A stretch of 34,531 bases of DNA from Rickettsia sp. Its GTDB lineage: Bacteria; Pseudomonadota; Alphaproteobacteria; Rickettsiales; Rickettsiaceae. Each line of letters opens with the position of its first letter. Positions within the stretch are counted from its first letter, which is position 1. Positions 8,568 through 18,809 of this stretch are shown piece after piece. Below the pieces are notes generated by a model. The model saw only the letters and a program-made list of their open reading frames with translations. It did no database searches and was not told the DNA's origin. Where the stretch lies: NCBI GenBank assembly GCA_020048975.1, contig JAIFLQ010000057.1, positions 1-34,531 on the forward strand, given 5' to 3'. The position numbers and the translations under genes were made by a program.

Positions 8568-8960
8568 ATGAAAAAATTTACAATTAATTGTGATTTTGGA
8601 GGGCAATTGTCGCCATTTACTATTTTTATTGGTAAGCCTGAACACGCTCATCACCCATTGCATTTTCAAGCAGATTGGCTTTCAAAGCAACGTGGTGGAA
8701 TGATACCAGGTGACGTGATGGAGGCTGTTACCCAACTTCAACAGTTAGCTGAGAAAAACGGCGTATCTTTAGAAGAGCTTTGTGTATATGCACTTGGTAC
8801 CCCAGAAGAACAAGCAGCTCTTGAAGGAGAAAAGACAGAATCTGTTGCTGCTGTAGAGCCAAATTCAGAAGTTGTTACTGAAGAAGAATCTGTCTCAAAA
8901 GAGAATATCAAGTCTGATGAAGTCACAGAAGATAGTAATTCTGAGGAAAGCAAAAATTAA
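8568..8960 (+). CDS. DUF2610-family protein (Rickettsiales-type conserved hypothetical)
   Basis: MKKFTINCDFGGQLSPFTIFIGKPEHAHHPLHFQADWLSKQRGGMIPGDVMEAVTQLQQLAEKNGVSLEELCVYAL; recalled as the DUF2610 signature. Confidence 0.75.
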   Translation: MKKFTINCDFGGQLSPFTIFIGKPEHAHHPLHFQADWLSKQRGGMIPGDVMEAVTQLQQLAEKNGVSLEELCVYALGTPEEQAALEGEKTESVAAVEPNSEVVTEEESVSKENIKSDEVTEDSNSEESKN

Positions 8961-8961
8961 A

Positions 8962-9741
8962 TTGAATAAGCAAACAATCTTAATTACTGGTGCTTCTAGT
9001 GGTCTTGGGTGTGAACTCGCCATACAATACTCAAATCCAAATAGTAGATTAATATTAATGGGTAGAAATTCTACTCAGTTAAATAAAATAGCTAATTTAT
9101 GCGAAGATAAAGGAGCAAAAACGCATATTGTCGTTGTTGATATAAGAGATAAAGTCAACATGGCTAAATATTTAACAAAATTTTATAACCAATATGGTAT
9201 TGATATTGCAATTGCTTGTGCAGGCGTTTCGGCCGGCACCCTTGATGGACCTGAGAGTCCTTCTCAGGTTGAAATAATATTTGATACTAATATCAATGGA
9301 GTTCTAAATACCATAATGCCACTAGTGCCTTATATGATTGCAAGAAGAAGCGGTTCTATTGTTATTATTAGTTCTATGGCTGGTTTGGTTGGGCTCTCAA
9401 GCGCTCCTTCCTATTCAGCAAGCAAAGCATGTGTTAGAGTGTTCGGCGAGGCTCTAAGAGGGTATTTGAAACAATACAATGTTAATACGACTGTTGTAAT
9501 TCCTGGGTATATTAAAACTCCAATGACTGATGTTAATAATTTTCCTATGCCGTTTATAGTTTCAGCCAAAGAAGCTGCTAAAAAAATTATCAAAGCTGTT
9601 GCTAATAATAAGGGGGTAATAGCTTTTCCGACTATTACGTATATTATGTTAAAATGTTTAAGTTGCTTGCCGAATCAATTAATAAATTATATTAATTCAA
9701 AGCTTCCTGGAAAACCAGCTTTTGAGAAAGATGATCTGTAA
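8962..9741 (+). CDS. Short-chain dehydrogenase/reductase (in-frame TTG 8962 is a more likely start than 8872)
   Basis: TILITGASSGLG, IACAGVSAG, SSMAGLVGLSSAPSYSASKAC (S-Y-K triad). Starting at 8962 avoids the long out-of-frame overlap with the DUF2610 gene. Confidence 0.88.
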   Translation: MNKQTILITGASSGLGCELAIQYSNPNSRLILMGRNSTQLNKIANLCEDKGAKTHIVVVDIRDKVNMAKYLTKFYNQYGIDIAIACAGVSAGTLDGPESPSQVEIIFDTNINGVLNTIMPLVPYMIARRSGSIVIISSMAGLVGLSSAPSYSASKACVRVFGEALRGYLKQYNVNTTVVIPGYIKTPMTDVNNFPMPFIVSAKEAAKKIIKAVANNKGVIAFPTITYIMLKCLSCLPNQLINYINSKLPGKPAFEKDDL

Positions 9742-9775
9742 ATATTTTTTTTGTTTGGAGCGCCTTAAGTTGAGA

Positions 9776-9854
9776 TTGTCTGTGCTCACGTATTTATATA
9801 CGCTCCTCAGCCTCGCTTTGAAATTAACATATGCTAATTTAACTACTTTCGCTA
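9776..9854. repeat. Palindromic dispersed element R1, copy 1 (left arm truncated)
   Basis: TTGTCTGTGCTCACGTATTTATATACGCTCCTCAGCCTCGCTTTGAAATTAACATATGCTAATTTAACTACTTTCGCTA; near-identical core at 18753-18809 and 23360-23417. Confidence 0.9.
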
Positions 9855-9875
9855 TAGTAGAACTGGTTTGAATTT

Positions 9876-10002
9876 GGTGCTAATTATGTGGAGTCATCCC
9901 CCCATAGGAGGGAATCCAGAACTAAGCTTTTAAGGTAAATTGCCTTGCGCAGGAATGACAAAAGGTCGCGAAAATGACGCGCTGCTAAAAATAATTAGCA
10001 CC
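9876..10002. repeat. Dispersed element R2, copy 1, with 11-bp terminal inverted repeats
   Basis: GGTGCTAATTA (9876-9886) ... TAATTAGCACC (9992-10002); interior shares long identity with 21021-21129. Confidence 0.88.
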
Positions 10003-10033
10003 TAATACTAGATGATTTACTATATAGTAAAAG

Positions 10034-10510
10034 TTATTTTTGTTTGTTGATAAATTTATTGATAATTTCTTCATCAGATATGGAGTTGTTTTTTGATTCA
10101 ACTAGATAGTTTTTTACGATATTAATTACAGTATCAGTAAATTCATTTTTTAGTTCTTCAGATATTTTGGATTTTTCATTTTCAATAAGCTGATTAGCAG
10201 ATTTGCTTTTTCGATCCAGAGCAATTTCAAGCTCTTTGGTTCTTTTTTCAATCAATCTTTCTGTACTAGCTTTGGCTTTGTTAATTATTTGCTCTTTATA
10301 TTCTTCAAATTTTTCCATCTCTCCCTGAATTTCTTCAAGCAATAATTTTGCTTCAGCTTTTACTTTTTCAGTTTGAGTTAGTTTTGCTTTAATATCATTG
10401 ATTTTAGAATCTAAAGAATTGAGAATAGCTTTTTTTACAGGTTTATAAGCAAAATATAAAAAAACTATAAAACTAACTGCTACCCAGAAATTTTCATCCA
10501 AAAAATGCAT
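10034..10510 (-). CDS. atpF: F0 ATP synthase subunit b
   Basis: FWVAVSFIVFLYFAYKPVKKAILNSLDSKINDIKAKL...; N-terminal TM plus long coiled coil; adjacent to b', c, a. Confidence 0.87.
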   Translation of the reverse strand: MHFLDENFWVAVSFIVFLYFAYKPVKKAILNSLDSKINDIKAKLTQTEKVKAEAKLLLEEIQGEMEKFEEYKEQIINKAKASTERLIEKRTKELEIALDRKSKSANQLIENEKSKISEELKNEFTDTVINIVKNYLVESKNNSISDEEIINKFINKQK

Positions 10511-10986
10511 TATTTTGTTCCATAAATTTTCTTTAATAACTCTATATTTGCTGATTTATCAGTAATGTTTTCAATTATAAATGCTGCTAGATCAATACAA
10601 GATTGATCTTCGTTCTCGTGAAAAGAATGCAAATAATTTTGAATTTCTGCAAATGCTTTTTGTGTTTTAGTAGCTAAAGATGATTCTAGCTGTGTATTCT
10701 TTTTTGTAAAATATGCATCTAGCTTATTTAGAGCATCCTTCTGCATCTCTTCAATAGCAATATCTAACTCTCGCAATTTTTCTTCCTTTTGTTTTTGCAA
10801 AGAAAGCGCCTTATTATGGTCATTTTCCGAAGATGCTATATTATCTTCAAGGTAAAGATTGCGATTTATCAATATACTCTCAGCTTTTGGAGCAATGAAA
10901 TTACTTACGATAATATACAAAACTCCAAAAACAAAAGTAAGCCATAAAAGTTGAGTGCTAAAACCTGATATATCAAATTGAGGCAT
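10510..10986 (-). CDS. atpG: F0 ATP synthase subunit b' (AtpG/AtpF2)
   Basis: MPQFDISGFSTQLLWLTFVFGVLYIIVSNFIAPKAESILINRN; typical b' start and position. Confidence 0.85.
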   Translation of the reverse strand: MPQFDISGFSTQLLWLTFVFGVLYIIVSNFIAPKAESILINRNLYLEDNIASSENDHNKALSLQKQKEEKLRELDIAIEEMQKDALNKLDAYFTKKNTQLESSLATKTQKAFAEIQNYLHSFHENEDQSCIDLAAFIIENITDKSANIELLKKIYGTK

Positions 10987-11001
10987 ATAAACTTTTTAAT
11001 A

Positions 11002-11229
11002 TCACGTAAAAATTAACAACATGGCAATAACGAACGAAAATAAACCCATAGCTTCAGCGAGTCCAGCTCCAATAAAAGCCATTCTTTGTAATTGGTCAGC
11101 AGCAGAAGGGTTGCGGGCTATTGAGTTTAATAACGAACCAAAAATATTACCCACTCCAATTGCTGCACCAAGCATTCCAAAAGCCATAAGACCAGCACCA
11201 ATAAATTTAAGAGCCATCATAGATTCCAT
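11002..11229 (-). CDS. atpE: F0 ATP synthase subunit c (start at [11 protein letters not shown] preferred over 11262)
   Basis: [67 protein letters not shown] with the conserved carboxylate in the second helix. Confidence 0.93.
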   Translation of the reverse strand: MESMMALKFIGAGLMAFGMLGAAIGVGNIFGSLLNSIARNPSAADQLQRMAFIGAGLAEAMGLFSFVIAMLLIFT

Positions 11230-11317
11230 ATTTTTCTCCTTAAAATTTAAAATAAAAATCAAAATTAAACCATATCATCCTTTTCCCCGATACTGTTTAA
11301 TTGAATCAAACTATACA

Positions 11318-12046
11318 CTAGTGTAAATTAATTGCATCATTTAAATATACGCATGATAATATAGTAAATATATATGCCTGTAAAATCGCAACGAAAATCT
11401 CGAACCCTATTAGCACAGAGATAAAAGGTATAGGAAAGATTTTAAAGTAAATTGCCATTGAAACAACAAAACCAGCTATCACTTTAAGTAATACATGTCC
11501 AGCAACCATATTTGCTGTCAAACGCAAAGATAAACTTACTGGTCTTGCAAGGTATGTAAATAATTCAATTATTATCATTAAAGGTGCTAGCCACCAAGGA
11601 GTTCCCTTTGGTAAAAACAAAGAGAAAAAATGAAATCCATGCAATGCAAACCCAAGTAATGTGACTAGTAAAAACACCATCATTGCTAATGCAAATGTTA
11701 CAGAAATATGACTAGTTACTGTGAAACCATATGGTATCATACCAAATAAATTACATGTCATAATAAACATGAATAATGTAAAAATCAAAGGCACAAATTT
11801 TTTGCCTTTGGTGCCAACGTTCTGATTTACAGTATCGGTGATTAAACTATAAAATAGTTCCCCACTAAGTTGTAACCTGTTAGGGATTAATTTTTTTCCT
11901 TTGAAGGCTAAAATAAAATAAAATACGATAAATAAGCTAGCAAGAATCATAAACAATGCCGAATTTGTGAAAACAATTTCGTGGCCAAATAATTCAATAT
12001 TTGCTATTTCTTTAATTTTAAATTGATCTAAAGGGCTATGTTTCAT
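11318..12046 (-). CDS. atpB: F0 ATP synthase subunit a
   Basis: [23 protein letters not shown] (conserved Arg helix) and [28 protein letters not shown]. Confidence 0.95.
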   Translation of the reverse strand: MKHSPLDQFKIKEIANIELFGHEIVFTNSALFMILASLFIVFYFILAFKGKKLIPNRLQLSGELFYSLITDTVNQNVGTKGKKFVPLIFTLFMFIMTCNLFGMIPYGFTVTSHISVTFALAMMVFLLVTLLGFALHGFHFFSLFLPKGTPWWLAPLMIIIELFTYLARPVSLSLRLTANMVAGHVLLKVIAGFVVSMAIYFKIFPIPFISVLIGFEIFVAILQAYIFTILSCVYLNDAINLH

Positions 12047-12059
12047 TTTTAATTACTAA

Positions 12060-12320
12060 TTATTTTATATATTTTTGCCAAATTGATCTAAAAGCAGAAA
12101 TCATAGCAAAAATAATACAAATTACAAGAAACCATGGTTTAGTGTTGAGTGCATTGTCAAATAACAAACCTATCATAACCCCTACTATAACACCAGCAAC
12201 AAGTTCCGAAGCAACGTTGAGGAGTTCTAGCGAAGAGTTTTTTGGTTTTGAAGAGCTCATTTCTTCGTTTTTAATTTTATCTATTTTGTCTTTTAACTCT
12301 TGTATTTTCTTATCCAGCAT
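12060..12320 (-). CDS. atpI: AtpI/Atp1-like F0F1 ATP synthase assembly protein
   Basis: LELLNVASELVAGVIVGVMIGLLFDNALNTKPWFLVICIIFAMISAFRSIWQ; location upstream of atpB. Confidence 0.78.
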   Translation of the reverse strand: MLDKKIQELKDKIDKIKNEEMSSSKPKNSSLELLNVASELVAGVIVGVMIGLLFDNALNTKPWFLVICIIFAMISAFRSIWQKYIK

Positions 12321-12333
12321 AACTTAAAATTCA

Positions 12334-13029
12334 TTAACCATCAATATTTAATTCTTTATCAAGTGCTTTTGACAGTTCTTCAAAGGTATATCTTTCAGTA
12401 AAGTGTTTGCTATTTATAAAAAAACTAGGAGTCCCTACAAAATTAGGCAAACTAGCTGCTAATTTAGTATTTTCCATTAGTATTTTGATTTTATTTTGAT
12501 CATTCAAACACTGAGAAAAATTTTCAGGTGTTACTCCACCAAGACTACCTATATTTGTTAGAATTTCACGATAATTTTTGCTGAAAGCCCAGTTATTTTG
12601 TTGATTCAGAATAACATCTAAGAATTTGATGTAAATATCAGTATTACCATTGCATCTAGCTAGAAGAGTTGCATCCAGATCTTGTTTGTTAGCAATAAAC
12701 TCCCTTATGACATAAGCTATTTTGTTCGTATCAATATATTTTGTTCGTATTTCAGGAAATATCTTTTGATGATAGTGTACACAGTGTGGACAGGTTGGTG
12801 AAAAATACTCTACTAATACAATTTTGCTTTTTGGGTCGCCTAGTACTATGTCATCAGGTGCTACAGATAAATCACGAACATATGCATTATTATCAGGTTT
12901 TTTGTCGCAATCTTTTAATTCTTTAGTATATTCCTCTATTTGTGATTGTGCTGGGTCTTCCTGCGGTTGCTCTTGGTTACAAGCATTCAAGATAAAAGCG
13001 ATTATTATAAATAATACTCTTTGTGCCAT
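12334..13029 (-). CDS. DsbA-family thiol:disulfide oxidoreductase, predicted lipoprotein
   Basis: VLVEYFSPTCPHCVHYHQKIFPEI (CPHC), GTPSFFINSK; N-terminus MAQRVLFIIIAFILNACNQ with lipobox LNAC. Confidence 0.88.
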   Translation of the reverse strand: MAQRVLFIIIAFILNACNQEQPQEDPAQSQIEEYTKELKDCDKKPDNNAYVRDLSVAPDDIVLGDPKSKIVLVEYFSPTCPHCVHYHQKIFPEIRTKYIDTNKIAYVIREFIANKQDLDATLLARCNGNTDIYIKFLDVILNQQNNWAFSKNYREILTNIGSLGGVTPENFSQCLNDQNKIKILMENTKLAASLPNFVGTPSFFINSKHFTERYTFEELSKALDKELNIDG

Positions 13030-13403
13030 GATATATTTCCGCCTAGATGATTAAATGAATTTTATTAGCAATATAGTTTTTCTATCACAAAAAGAACGAT
13101 GTAGTACAGAAAGATTTGCGATTATAAAGAATATTGAGTAAAAACTTTTGTTTTTTGTCAACAACTAAGATTTACAGAGATAAATAATAGAATAAAAAAT
13201 AACTTGTGGAAACTCATAATTATCTATATAAATGAACAACAAAATAATAGATAATAGATTACAAAATCATAATGTTGAACTTATCTAGACATAGCTGCTT
13301 ACCCTTTCTCCGAATGCCTGTATAGCTTCCTGTTGTTGCCTTTTTTAGCAACCATCTTAGATACATAAATCAATTAATATTAATATTTTTTTAGGAATAG
13401 ATT

Positions 13404-14654
13404 ATGTCCTATGTTGTTCATTTCATACCTATTGTCGTATTTATACTACTTTTCGTTGGTAGTGGTGTATATTTTAGTATATTAGGAACGCCAAATGCTT
13501 TTTATCAGCTCTCTCCTGTAACAGCAGTAATACCAGCAATAGCATTAGGTTGGTTACTACACAAGGGGACGACTCAGCAAAAAATGCATGATTTTTTAGA
13601 CGGTGTGCGTCATAGAGATATAATCACTATGTGTATTATATTTTTGCTTGCAGGTGCTTTTAGCAAGGTTACTAACCATATTGGTAGTGTTGATGCCACT
13701 GTTAATATGGCACTTTCCCTAATACCATCAGAATTTCTATTAATTGGTACATCGATGGGTACAATAGCAACAATTGCTCCAATTGCTGCTGGACTTAGTG
13801 TGCAAGCAGATTTTTTACCGGCTTTGTCCGTGGCAACTGTTGTAGGTGGGGCAATGTTTGGTGATAATTTATCCATTATCTCGGACACTACTATTGCAGC
13901 TGTAATGTCTCAAGAAGCTGATATGAAAAAAAAATTAACACTAAATGCAAAAGTTGCTGTTGTTTCTTCTCTTATTACAATTGCGATCTTGTTGATAAAA
14001 ACTGATGTTCAATTATTTGTTGAGGCAAAGGAATATTCTTTTTTATTGATTACACCTTACATAGTATTAATGATACTAGCTATTGGAGGCCTTAACGTAT
14101 TCGTAGCTCTTTCCACAAGTATATTATTTGCAGGGATAATAGGTATTATAGTCAATAATGATTATAATATACTAATTTTTAGCCAAGACCTTAATAAAGG
14201 TTTTGCAGAGATGAATGAAATCATGTTGTTATCCCTAATGGTTGGAGGCCTATCTGGCCTTGCTGGTAAGAATTTTAGTAGGGAGACAGCAGATAAACTT
14301 TCTAGTTGGATTTCAAAAAGGAATGCTGGAGATAAGATGTTGCAGTTAATTATTGCAAAACTAGTAAGTATTTTTGATATATTGCTTGCGAATAACACGA
14401 TAGCAATAATTTTTACTGGAGAAATTGCAAGAGAGATTGTAAAAAAGCATAAAATTCCACCACATTATAGTGCCGCATGGCTTGATATATTTTCTTGTGT
14501 TTTTCAAGGTATAATACCTTATGGTGCGCAAATATTGCTTGCAAGTACTATAGCAGGCGTTTCTCCATTAACTGTAATGCCTTATGTATATTATTGCTAT
14601 GTGCTTGGTTTTATTGCCATTATGCATATTACTTTTATTAAAATCAAAAGATAA
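13404..14654 (+). CDS. NhaC-family Na+/H+ antiporter-like protein
   Basis: VVGGAMFGDNLSIISDTTIAAV and multi-TM pattern, PYGAQILLASTIAGVSPL. Confidence 0.8.
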   Translation: MSYVVHFIPIVVFILLFVGSGVYFSILGTPNAFYQLSPVTAVIPAIALGWLLHKGTTQQKMHDFLDGVRHRDIITMCIIFLLAGAFSKVTNHIGSVDATVNMALSLIPSEFLLIGTSMGTIATIAPIAAGLSVQADFLPALSVATVVGGAMFGDNLSIISDTTIAAVMSQEADMKKKLTLNAKVAVVSSLITIAILLIKTDVQLFVEAKEYSFLLITPYIVLMILAIGGLNVFVALSTSILFAGIIGIIVNNDYNILIFSQDLNKGFAEMNEIMLLSLMVGGLSGLAGKNFSRETADKLSSWISKRNAGDKMLQLIIAKLVSIFDILLANNTIAIIFTGEIAREIVKKHKIPPHYSAAWLDIFSCVFQGIIPYGAQILLASTIAGVSPLTVMPYVYYCYVLGFIAIMHITFIKIKR

Positions 14655-14778
14655 ATAGAGCGTCATTCCTAAGTGGGTTGCAGAGATTTCAAAAGCTGTG
14701 AACAACATACCCATTATTGATTTTTTAGACTTGAGTATTATATGTATATCAAGGAAAATTTAAAAAAATGGGTTTACT

Positions 14779-17352
14779 ATGAATATTGAAAAATTTACGG
14801 CAGCTGCAAGGGGCGTAATTTCAGCTTCTCAGATGCTGGCTGCAAAACATAATCATCAGCAAATATTACCATTACATCTGCTTTTTTGTCTGATGGAAGA
14901 AGAGAGTGGAATTGTTTCAAATTTAATAAGTAAACTTGGTGCTGATTTATCTACAATTAAGATGAAATTAGATAAGGAGTTAGAATCTATTCCTCAGGTT
15001 CAGGTTCACGGTGGAGGGGGGCAAGTTAATTTATCATCAGATGGATTAAAACTTCTTGAAAAAGCTATTAGTCTTTCAAAAGACAATAAAGATAGCTTTA
15101 CTACTATAGAAAGAATATTTGAAGCTATGTCTTATGACAAAGGCCCAACTGGTAATCTCCTGAGCAAATCTGGCATCGATTCAAAAAAACTCACTGCTGC
15201 TATAATGGACTTGCGAAAAGGTAGAACTGCAACTTCAGAATCAGCGGAAAATAGTTACGATGCTCTACTTAAATATGGTAGAGATGTGACAAAACTTGCG
15301 TCAGAAGGAAAAATTGATCCTATCATTGGGAGAGATGAAGAAATTAGACGGGCAATTCAGGTCTTATCAAGACGCTCAAAAAATAATCCTGTATTAATTG
15401 GTGAGCCTGGTGTTGGTAAAACAGCAATAATTGAAGGATTAGCCCAAAGAATATATATGCGAGATGTCCCAGAGTCACTCGCAAATTGCAAAATTATCGA
15501 ACTTGATATGGGGGCGTTAATAGCAGGTGCAAAATATCGTGGTGAATTTGAAGAACGCCTTAAAGCTGTGCTAAATGAAATTAAGGAAGCAAGCGGTGAA
15601 ATTATTCTTTTCATAGATGAACTTCATTTACTAGTAGGGGCTGGCAAAACTGATGGCGCAATGGATGCATCAAATCTTTTAAAACCAATGCTTGCTAGAG
15701 GTGAACTACATTGTATTGGCGCAACTACACTTGATGAGTATCGTAAGTATATTGAAAAGGATGCGGCATTAGCTAGGCGCTTTCAATCTGTATATATTGC
15801 AGAACCTACTATTGAAGATACAATTTCGATTATGCGAGGGATCAAGGATCGTTATGAGGCGCACCATGGTATAACAATTGCAGATAGTGCAATTATTGCA
15901 GCTGTTACTCTCTCTAATCGTTATATTACTGATAGATTTTTGCCAGATAAAGCTATAGATCTACTTGATGAAGCAGCAAGTAGGCTCAAAATTGAAGTTT
16001 CAAGTAAACCTGAAGCATTAGATGAGCTTGATCGCAAGATTATCCAGATCAAGATAGAATTATCGGCTCTTAAAAAAGAAAAAGACGACAATTCACAGAA
16101 AAAGATTGTTACCTTATCCACGGAGCTTGCAGATCTTGAATCTCGCTCTCTTGATATGAGTTCTAAGTGGCAGGCAGCAAAATCACAAATGCAAATATCT
16201 CGCAAAATTAAAGAAGATCTTGAGAGTGCAAAAATTGATCTAGAGAGATCGGAAAGAAGTGGAGATCTTACTAAGGCGAGTGAACTAAAATATGGTATTA
16301 TTCCAGACTTAACTAGTAAACTAAAACTTGCAGAAGAATCTGGTGGAAATAAGCTATTCAAAGAAAGAGTTACTGAAAGTGACATAGCTATTATCGTTTC
16401 TAAAATTACTGGAATTCCAGTTGACACAATGTTAGCAAGCGAAAAAGATAAATTACTCACTATGGAAAAGCAACTAACAAAATCAGTAATAGGTCAGGAG
16501 ATGGCTATTGCGGCAGTTAGTGATGCAGTACGTAGATCAAGGGCTGGTATTAGCGATCATAACAAACCCCTTGGCTCATTTCTTTTTTTGGGGCCTACTG
16601 GTGTTGGTAAAACTGAACTTACAAAGGCTTTAGCAGAATTCTTGTTTGACGATAGATCAGCAATTTTACGGATTGATATGTCTGAATATATGGAAAAACA
16701 TGCGGTTGCTAGGTTAATCGGCGCTCCTCCTGGATATGTAGGCTATGAACAGGGAGGTGCTCTCACCGAGAGCGTAAGAAGAAGGCCGTATCAGGTAATT
16801 TTATTTGATGAAATAGAAAAGGCTCACCCTGATATATTTAATATAATGCTACAAATACTAGACGAAGGAAGACTAACTGACAGCCAAGGAAATTTGATTG
16901 ATTTTAAAAACACTCTTATAATTCTTACTTCTAATCTTGGTTCTGAAGTGTTAGTGAATCAGAAAGAGGGAGAAGATACAGAAGCGGTACGTGAGCAGGT
17001 AATGGATTATGTAAATGCAGCTTTTAGACCTGAATTTTTGAATAGATTAGATGAAATTATTTTGTTTCACAGGTTAAATAGATCTCATATGGGTGATATT
17101 GTTAAAATCCAATTACATGGGCTGCAAAAAGTTCTAGCTAGCCAACATATAGGTCTTGATTTCGATGATCTAGCAATCAATTGGCTTGCAGATAAAGGTT
17201 ATGACCCTGCATTCGGAGCAAGGCCTTTGAAGAGAGTGATTCAGAGAGAGGTTCAGAATAATTTGGCAAAACTTATGCTGGCAGGAAATTTTTCTAGCGG
17301 AGACACTGTTCATCTAACTCAAAAAGAAGGAAAATTAGAAATTTTTAAATAA
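14779..17352 (+). CDS. clpB: ATP-dependent chaperone ClpB
   Basis: Clp N-domain, [18 protein letters not shown], coiled-coil middle domain, [95 protein letters not shown]. Confidence 0.97.
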   Translation: MNIEKFTAAARGVISASQMLAAKHNHQQILPLHLLFCLMEEESGIVSNLISKLGADLSTIKMKLDKELESIPQVQVHGGGGQVNLSSDGLKLLEKAISLSKDNKDSFTTIERIFEAMSYDKGPTGNLLSKSGIDSKKLTAAIMDLRKGRTATSESAENSYDALLKYGRDVTKLASEGKIDPIIGRDEEIRRAIQVLSRRSKNNPVLIGEPGVGKTAIIEGLAQRIYMRDVPESLANCKIIELDMGALIAGAKYRGEFEERLKAVLNEIKEASGEIILFIDELHLLVGAGKTDGAMDASNLLKPMLARGELHCIGATTLDEYRKYIEKDAALARRFQSVYIAEPTIEDTISIMRGIKDRYEAHHGITIADSAIIAAVTLSNRYITDRFLPDKAIDLLDEAASRLKIEVSSKPEALDELDRKIIQIKIELSALKKEKDDNSQKKIVTLSTELADLESRSLDMSSKWQAAKSQMQISRKIKEDLESAKIDLERSERSGDLTKASELKYGIIPDLTSKLKLAEESGGNKLFKERVTESDIAIIVSKITGIPVDTMLASEKDKLLTMEKQLTKSVIGQEMAIAAVSDAVRRSRAGISDHNKPLGSFLFLGPTGVGKTELTKALAEFLFDDRSAILRIDMSEYMEKHAVARLIGAPPGYVGYEQGGALTESVRRRPYQVILFDEIEKAHPDIFNIMLQILDEGRLTDSQGNLIDFKNTLIILTSNLGSEVLVNQKEGEDTEAVREQVMDYVNAAFRPEFLNRLDEIILFHRLNRSHMGDIVKIQLHGLQKVLASQHIGLDFDDLAINWLADKGYDPAFGARPLKRVIQREVQNNLAKLMLAGNFSSGDTVHLTQKEGKLEIFK

Positions 17353-17545
17353 TGATGTAAGAGTGGTTAATTAGCGCGTCTTTTTTAGTAAAAAATTTAT
17401 CGTATTGTGACTTAGAACGAATGCCTACAACAGGCCATCTTAAAAGCATTTAGAGCAGCGTTTTTATCTTGAAATAAAAATACTTTCTGTTAGGAATGCT
17501 GTTGCGATAAACCAATAGTTTTTAACATTAATTTAAATTATAACC

Positions 17546-17941
17546 ATGAAAAGAAGAACCTCAGAAGATGAAAGTGAACAAGCACAAAAAATAGCGCCTG
17601 CCCAGGCTCAAGAAGAAGTCGAACCAGAAGAAGAATTTTTCCCTGAGCTTGTTGAAAGGATAGAGGGTTTATCTCCAGCATTAAATGCTGCAGTTACAGC
17701 TGGCGATGCTAACCAAGTCAGAGGAATTATACAACAATATGATGATCATGTTACTGAGATTTATAGTGAGCATAAATATTATGATTTTACGCCAGCTATA
17801 CAAAGTCGGCTAGAAGTACTTGGAGAGCGTGCCCATTTACTAGGATTTCATGAAATATGCAGTATATTTTACTACGAAGAATGTGATGGTGCTGTTGAAG
17901 AAATAGGAGTTGCGGCAGGTCATGCTGCTGCTGAATATTAG
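17546..17941 (+). CDS. Acidic hypothetical protein, 131 aa
   Basis: ORF; ALNAAVTAGDANQVRGIIQQYDDHV weakly resembles one ankyrin-like helix-turn-helix. Confidence 0.5.
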   Translation: MKRRTSEDESEQAQKIAPAQAQEEVEPEEEFFPELVERIEGLSPALNAAVTAGDANQVRGIIQQYDDHVTEIYSEHKYYDFTPAIQSRLEVLGERAHLLGFHEICSIFYYEECDGAVEEIGVAAGHAAAEY

Positions 17942-18012
17942 GATGTTTATTACATTTATAGACAAGAGCCTGGCATTGTAGATTTATAAATATTATATTG
18001 AAGATGGTATGG

Positions 18013-18621
18013 TCAAATACCCTGCCATCTTTTAATTAAATTTGTTTCAATATCGAATAAATCCAAAACTCTTGTTATTGAATGATTGACTATATCGTCT
18101 AGGGTAGTTGGTTTGTTGTAAAAAGCTGGAACAGGAGGGCATATTGCAACGCCAATTCTAGAGAGTTTGAGCATATTCTCTAAATGAATAGGACTAAGCG
18201 GTGTTTCTCTTGTCATTAGAACTAATTTTTTTTGTTCTTTGATCATTACACCAGCTGCTCTTATGGTCAGATCATTCTCAAAACCAGAAGCTATTGCTGA
18301 TAATGTTTTCATGCTACATGGTGCTATAATCATGCCCATTACTTTGAATGATCCACTAGAAATTTTTGCCCCAATATCACTAGGATTATAAACATAATCT
18401 GCAAGATTCTTAATCTCTTTTATTGATAAAGATGTTTCAGTTGCAATGCTTAAATTAGCTGACTTAGAGATAATCAAGTGAGTTTCTAGGTCATATTCTT
18501 TTAATATTTCAAGTAGCCTTATTCCGTAAATTGCTCCTGACGCGCCGGTAATAGAAATAATAATTTTTTTAACTTCTTTTGTCATGTTTGGAATAAAAGT
18601 ATCTTTAAAACAGTAATTCAT
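18013..18621 (-). CDS. ubiX: Flavin prenyltransferase UbiX (start may be internal, [18 protein letters not shown])
   Basis: [93 protein letters not shown]. Confidence 0.95.
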   Translation of the reverse strand: MNYCFKDTFIPNMTKEVKKIIISITGASGAIYGIRLLEILKEYDLETHLIISKSANLSIATETSLSIKEIKNLADYVYNPSDIGAKISSGSFKVMGMIIAPCSMKTLSAIASGFENDLTIRAAGVMIKEQKKLVLMTRETPLSPIHLENMLKLSRIGVAICPPVPAFYNKPTTLDDIVNHSITRVLDLFDIETNLIKRWQGI

Positions 18622-18709
18622 TTTAGTACATTAATTACAAGCTGGCAACAATCCCATAAGGTTTGTAATGGTAAATTGAGGTATTAGTTTTTTTTAAGAA
18701 GTAACTATA

Positions 18710-18809
18710 TAGCGAAAGTATTTGAATTAGCATATGCCAATTTTGCAAGTCTTGTCTGTGCTCACGTATTCATATACGCTCCGCAGCCTCGCTTTGAAAT
18801 TAACATATG
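18710..18809. repeat. Palindromic dispersed element R1, copy 2 (right arm missing; overlaps 3' end of prs)
   Basis: Left arm TAGCGAAAGTATTTGAATTAGCATATG (18710-18736), core, then CATATG (18804-18809) directly followed by prs coding sequence. Confidence 0.92.

Noticed and set aside
8872-8961. Upstream extension of the SDR ORF overlapping DUF2610
   Set aside because: In-frame TTG at 8962 directly precedes the TILITGASSGLG core; the extension is an out-of-frame reading of the acidic tail.
13180-13270. Replication-origin-like AT-rich region with DnaA-box-like TTGTGGAAA
   Set aside because: Only one loose match and no cluster of boxes or oriC-associated genes.
15921-16460. 179-aa minus-strand ORF inside clpB, and similar antisense ORFs (e.g. 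795-998, 13610-13888, 15357-15614, 30113-30394)
   Set aside because: Lie fully antisense to strongly conserved genes, Ser/Ile/Leu-rich shadow translations with no recognisable domain.
17400-17480. Possible transposase remnant (reverse-strand QDKNAALNAFKMACCRHSF) and similar GAATGCCT-containing stretch at 13300-13350
   Set aside because: Too short and degenerate; resembles generic decayed intergenic repeats, no identifiable transposase domain.
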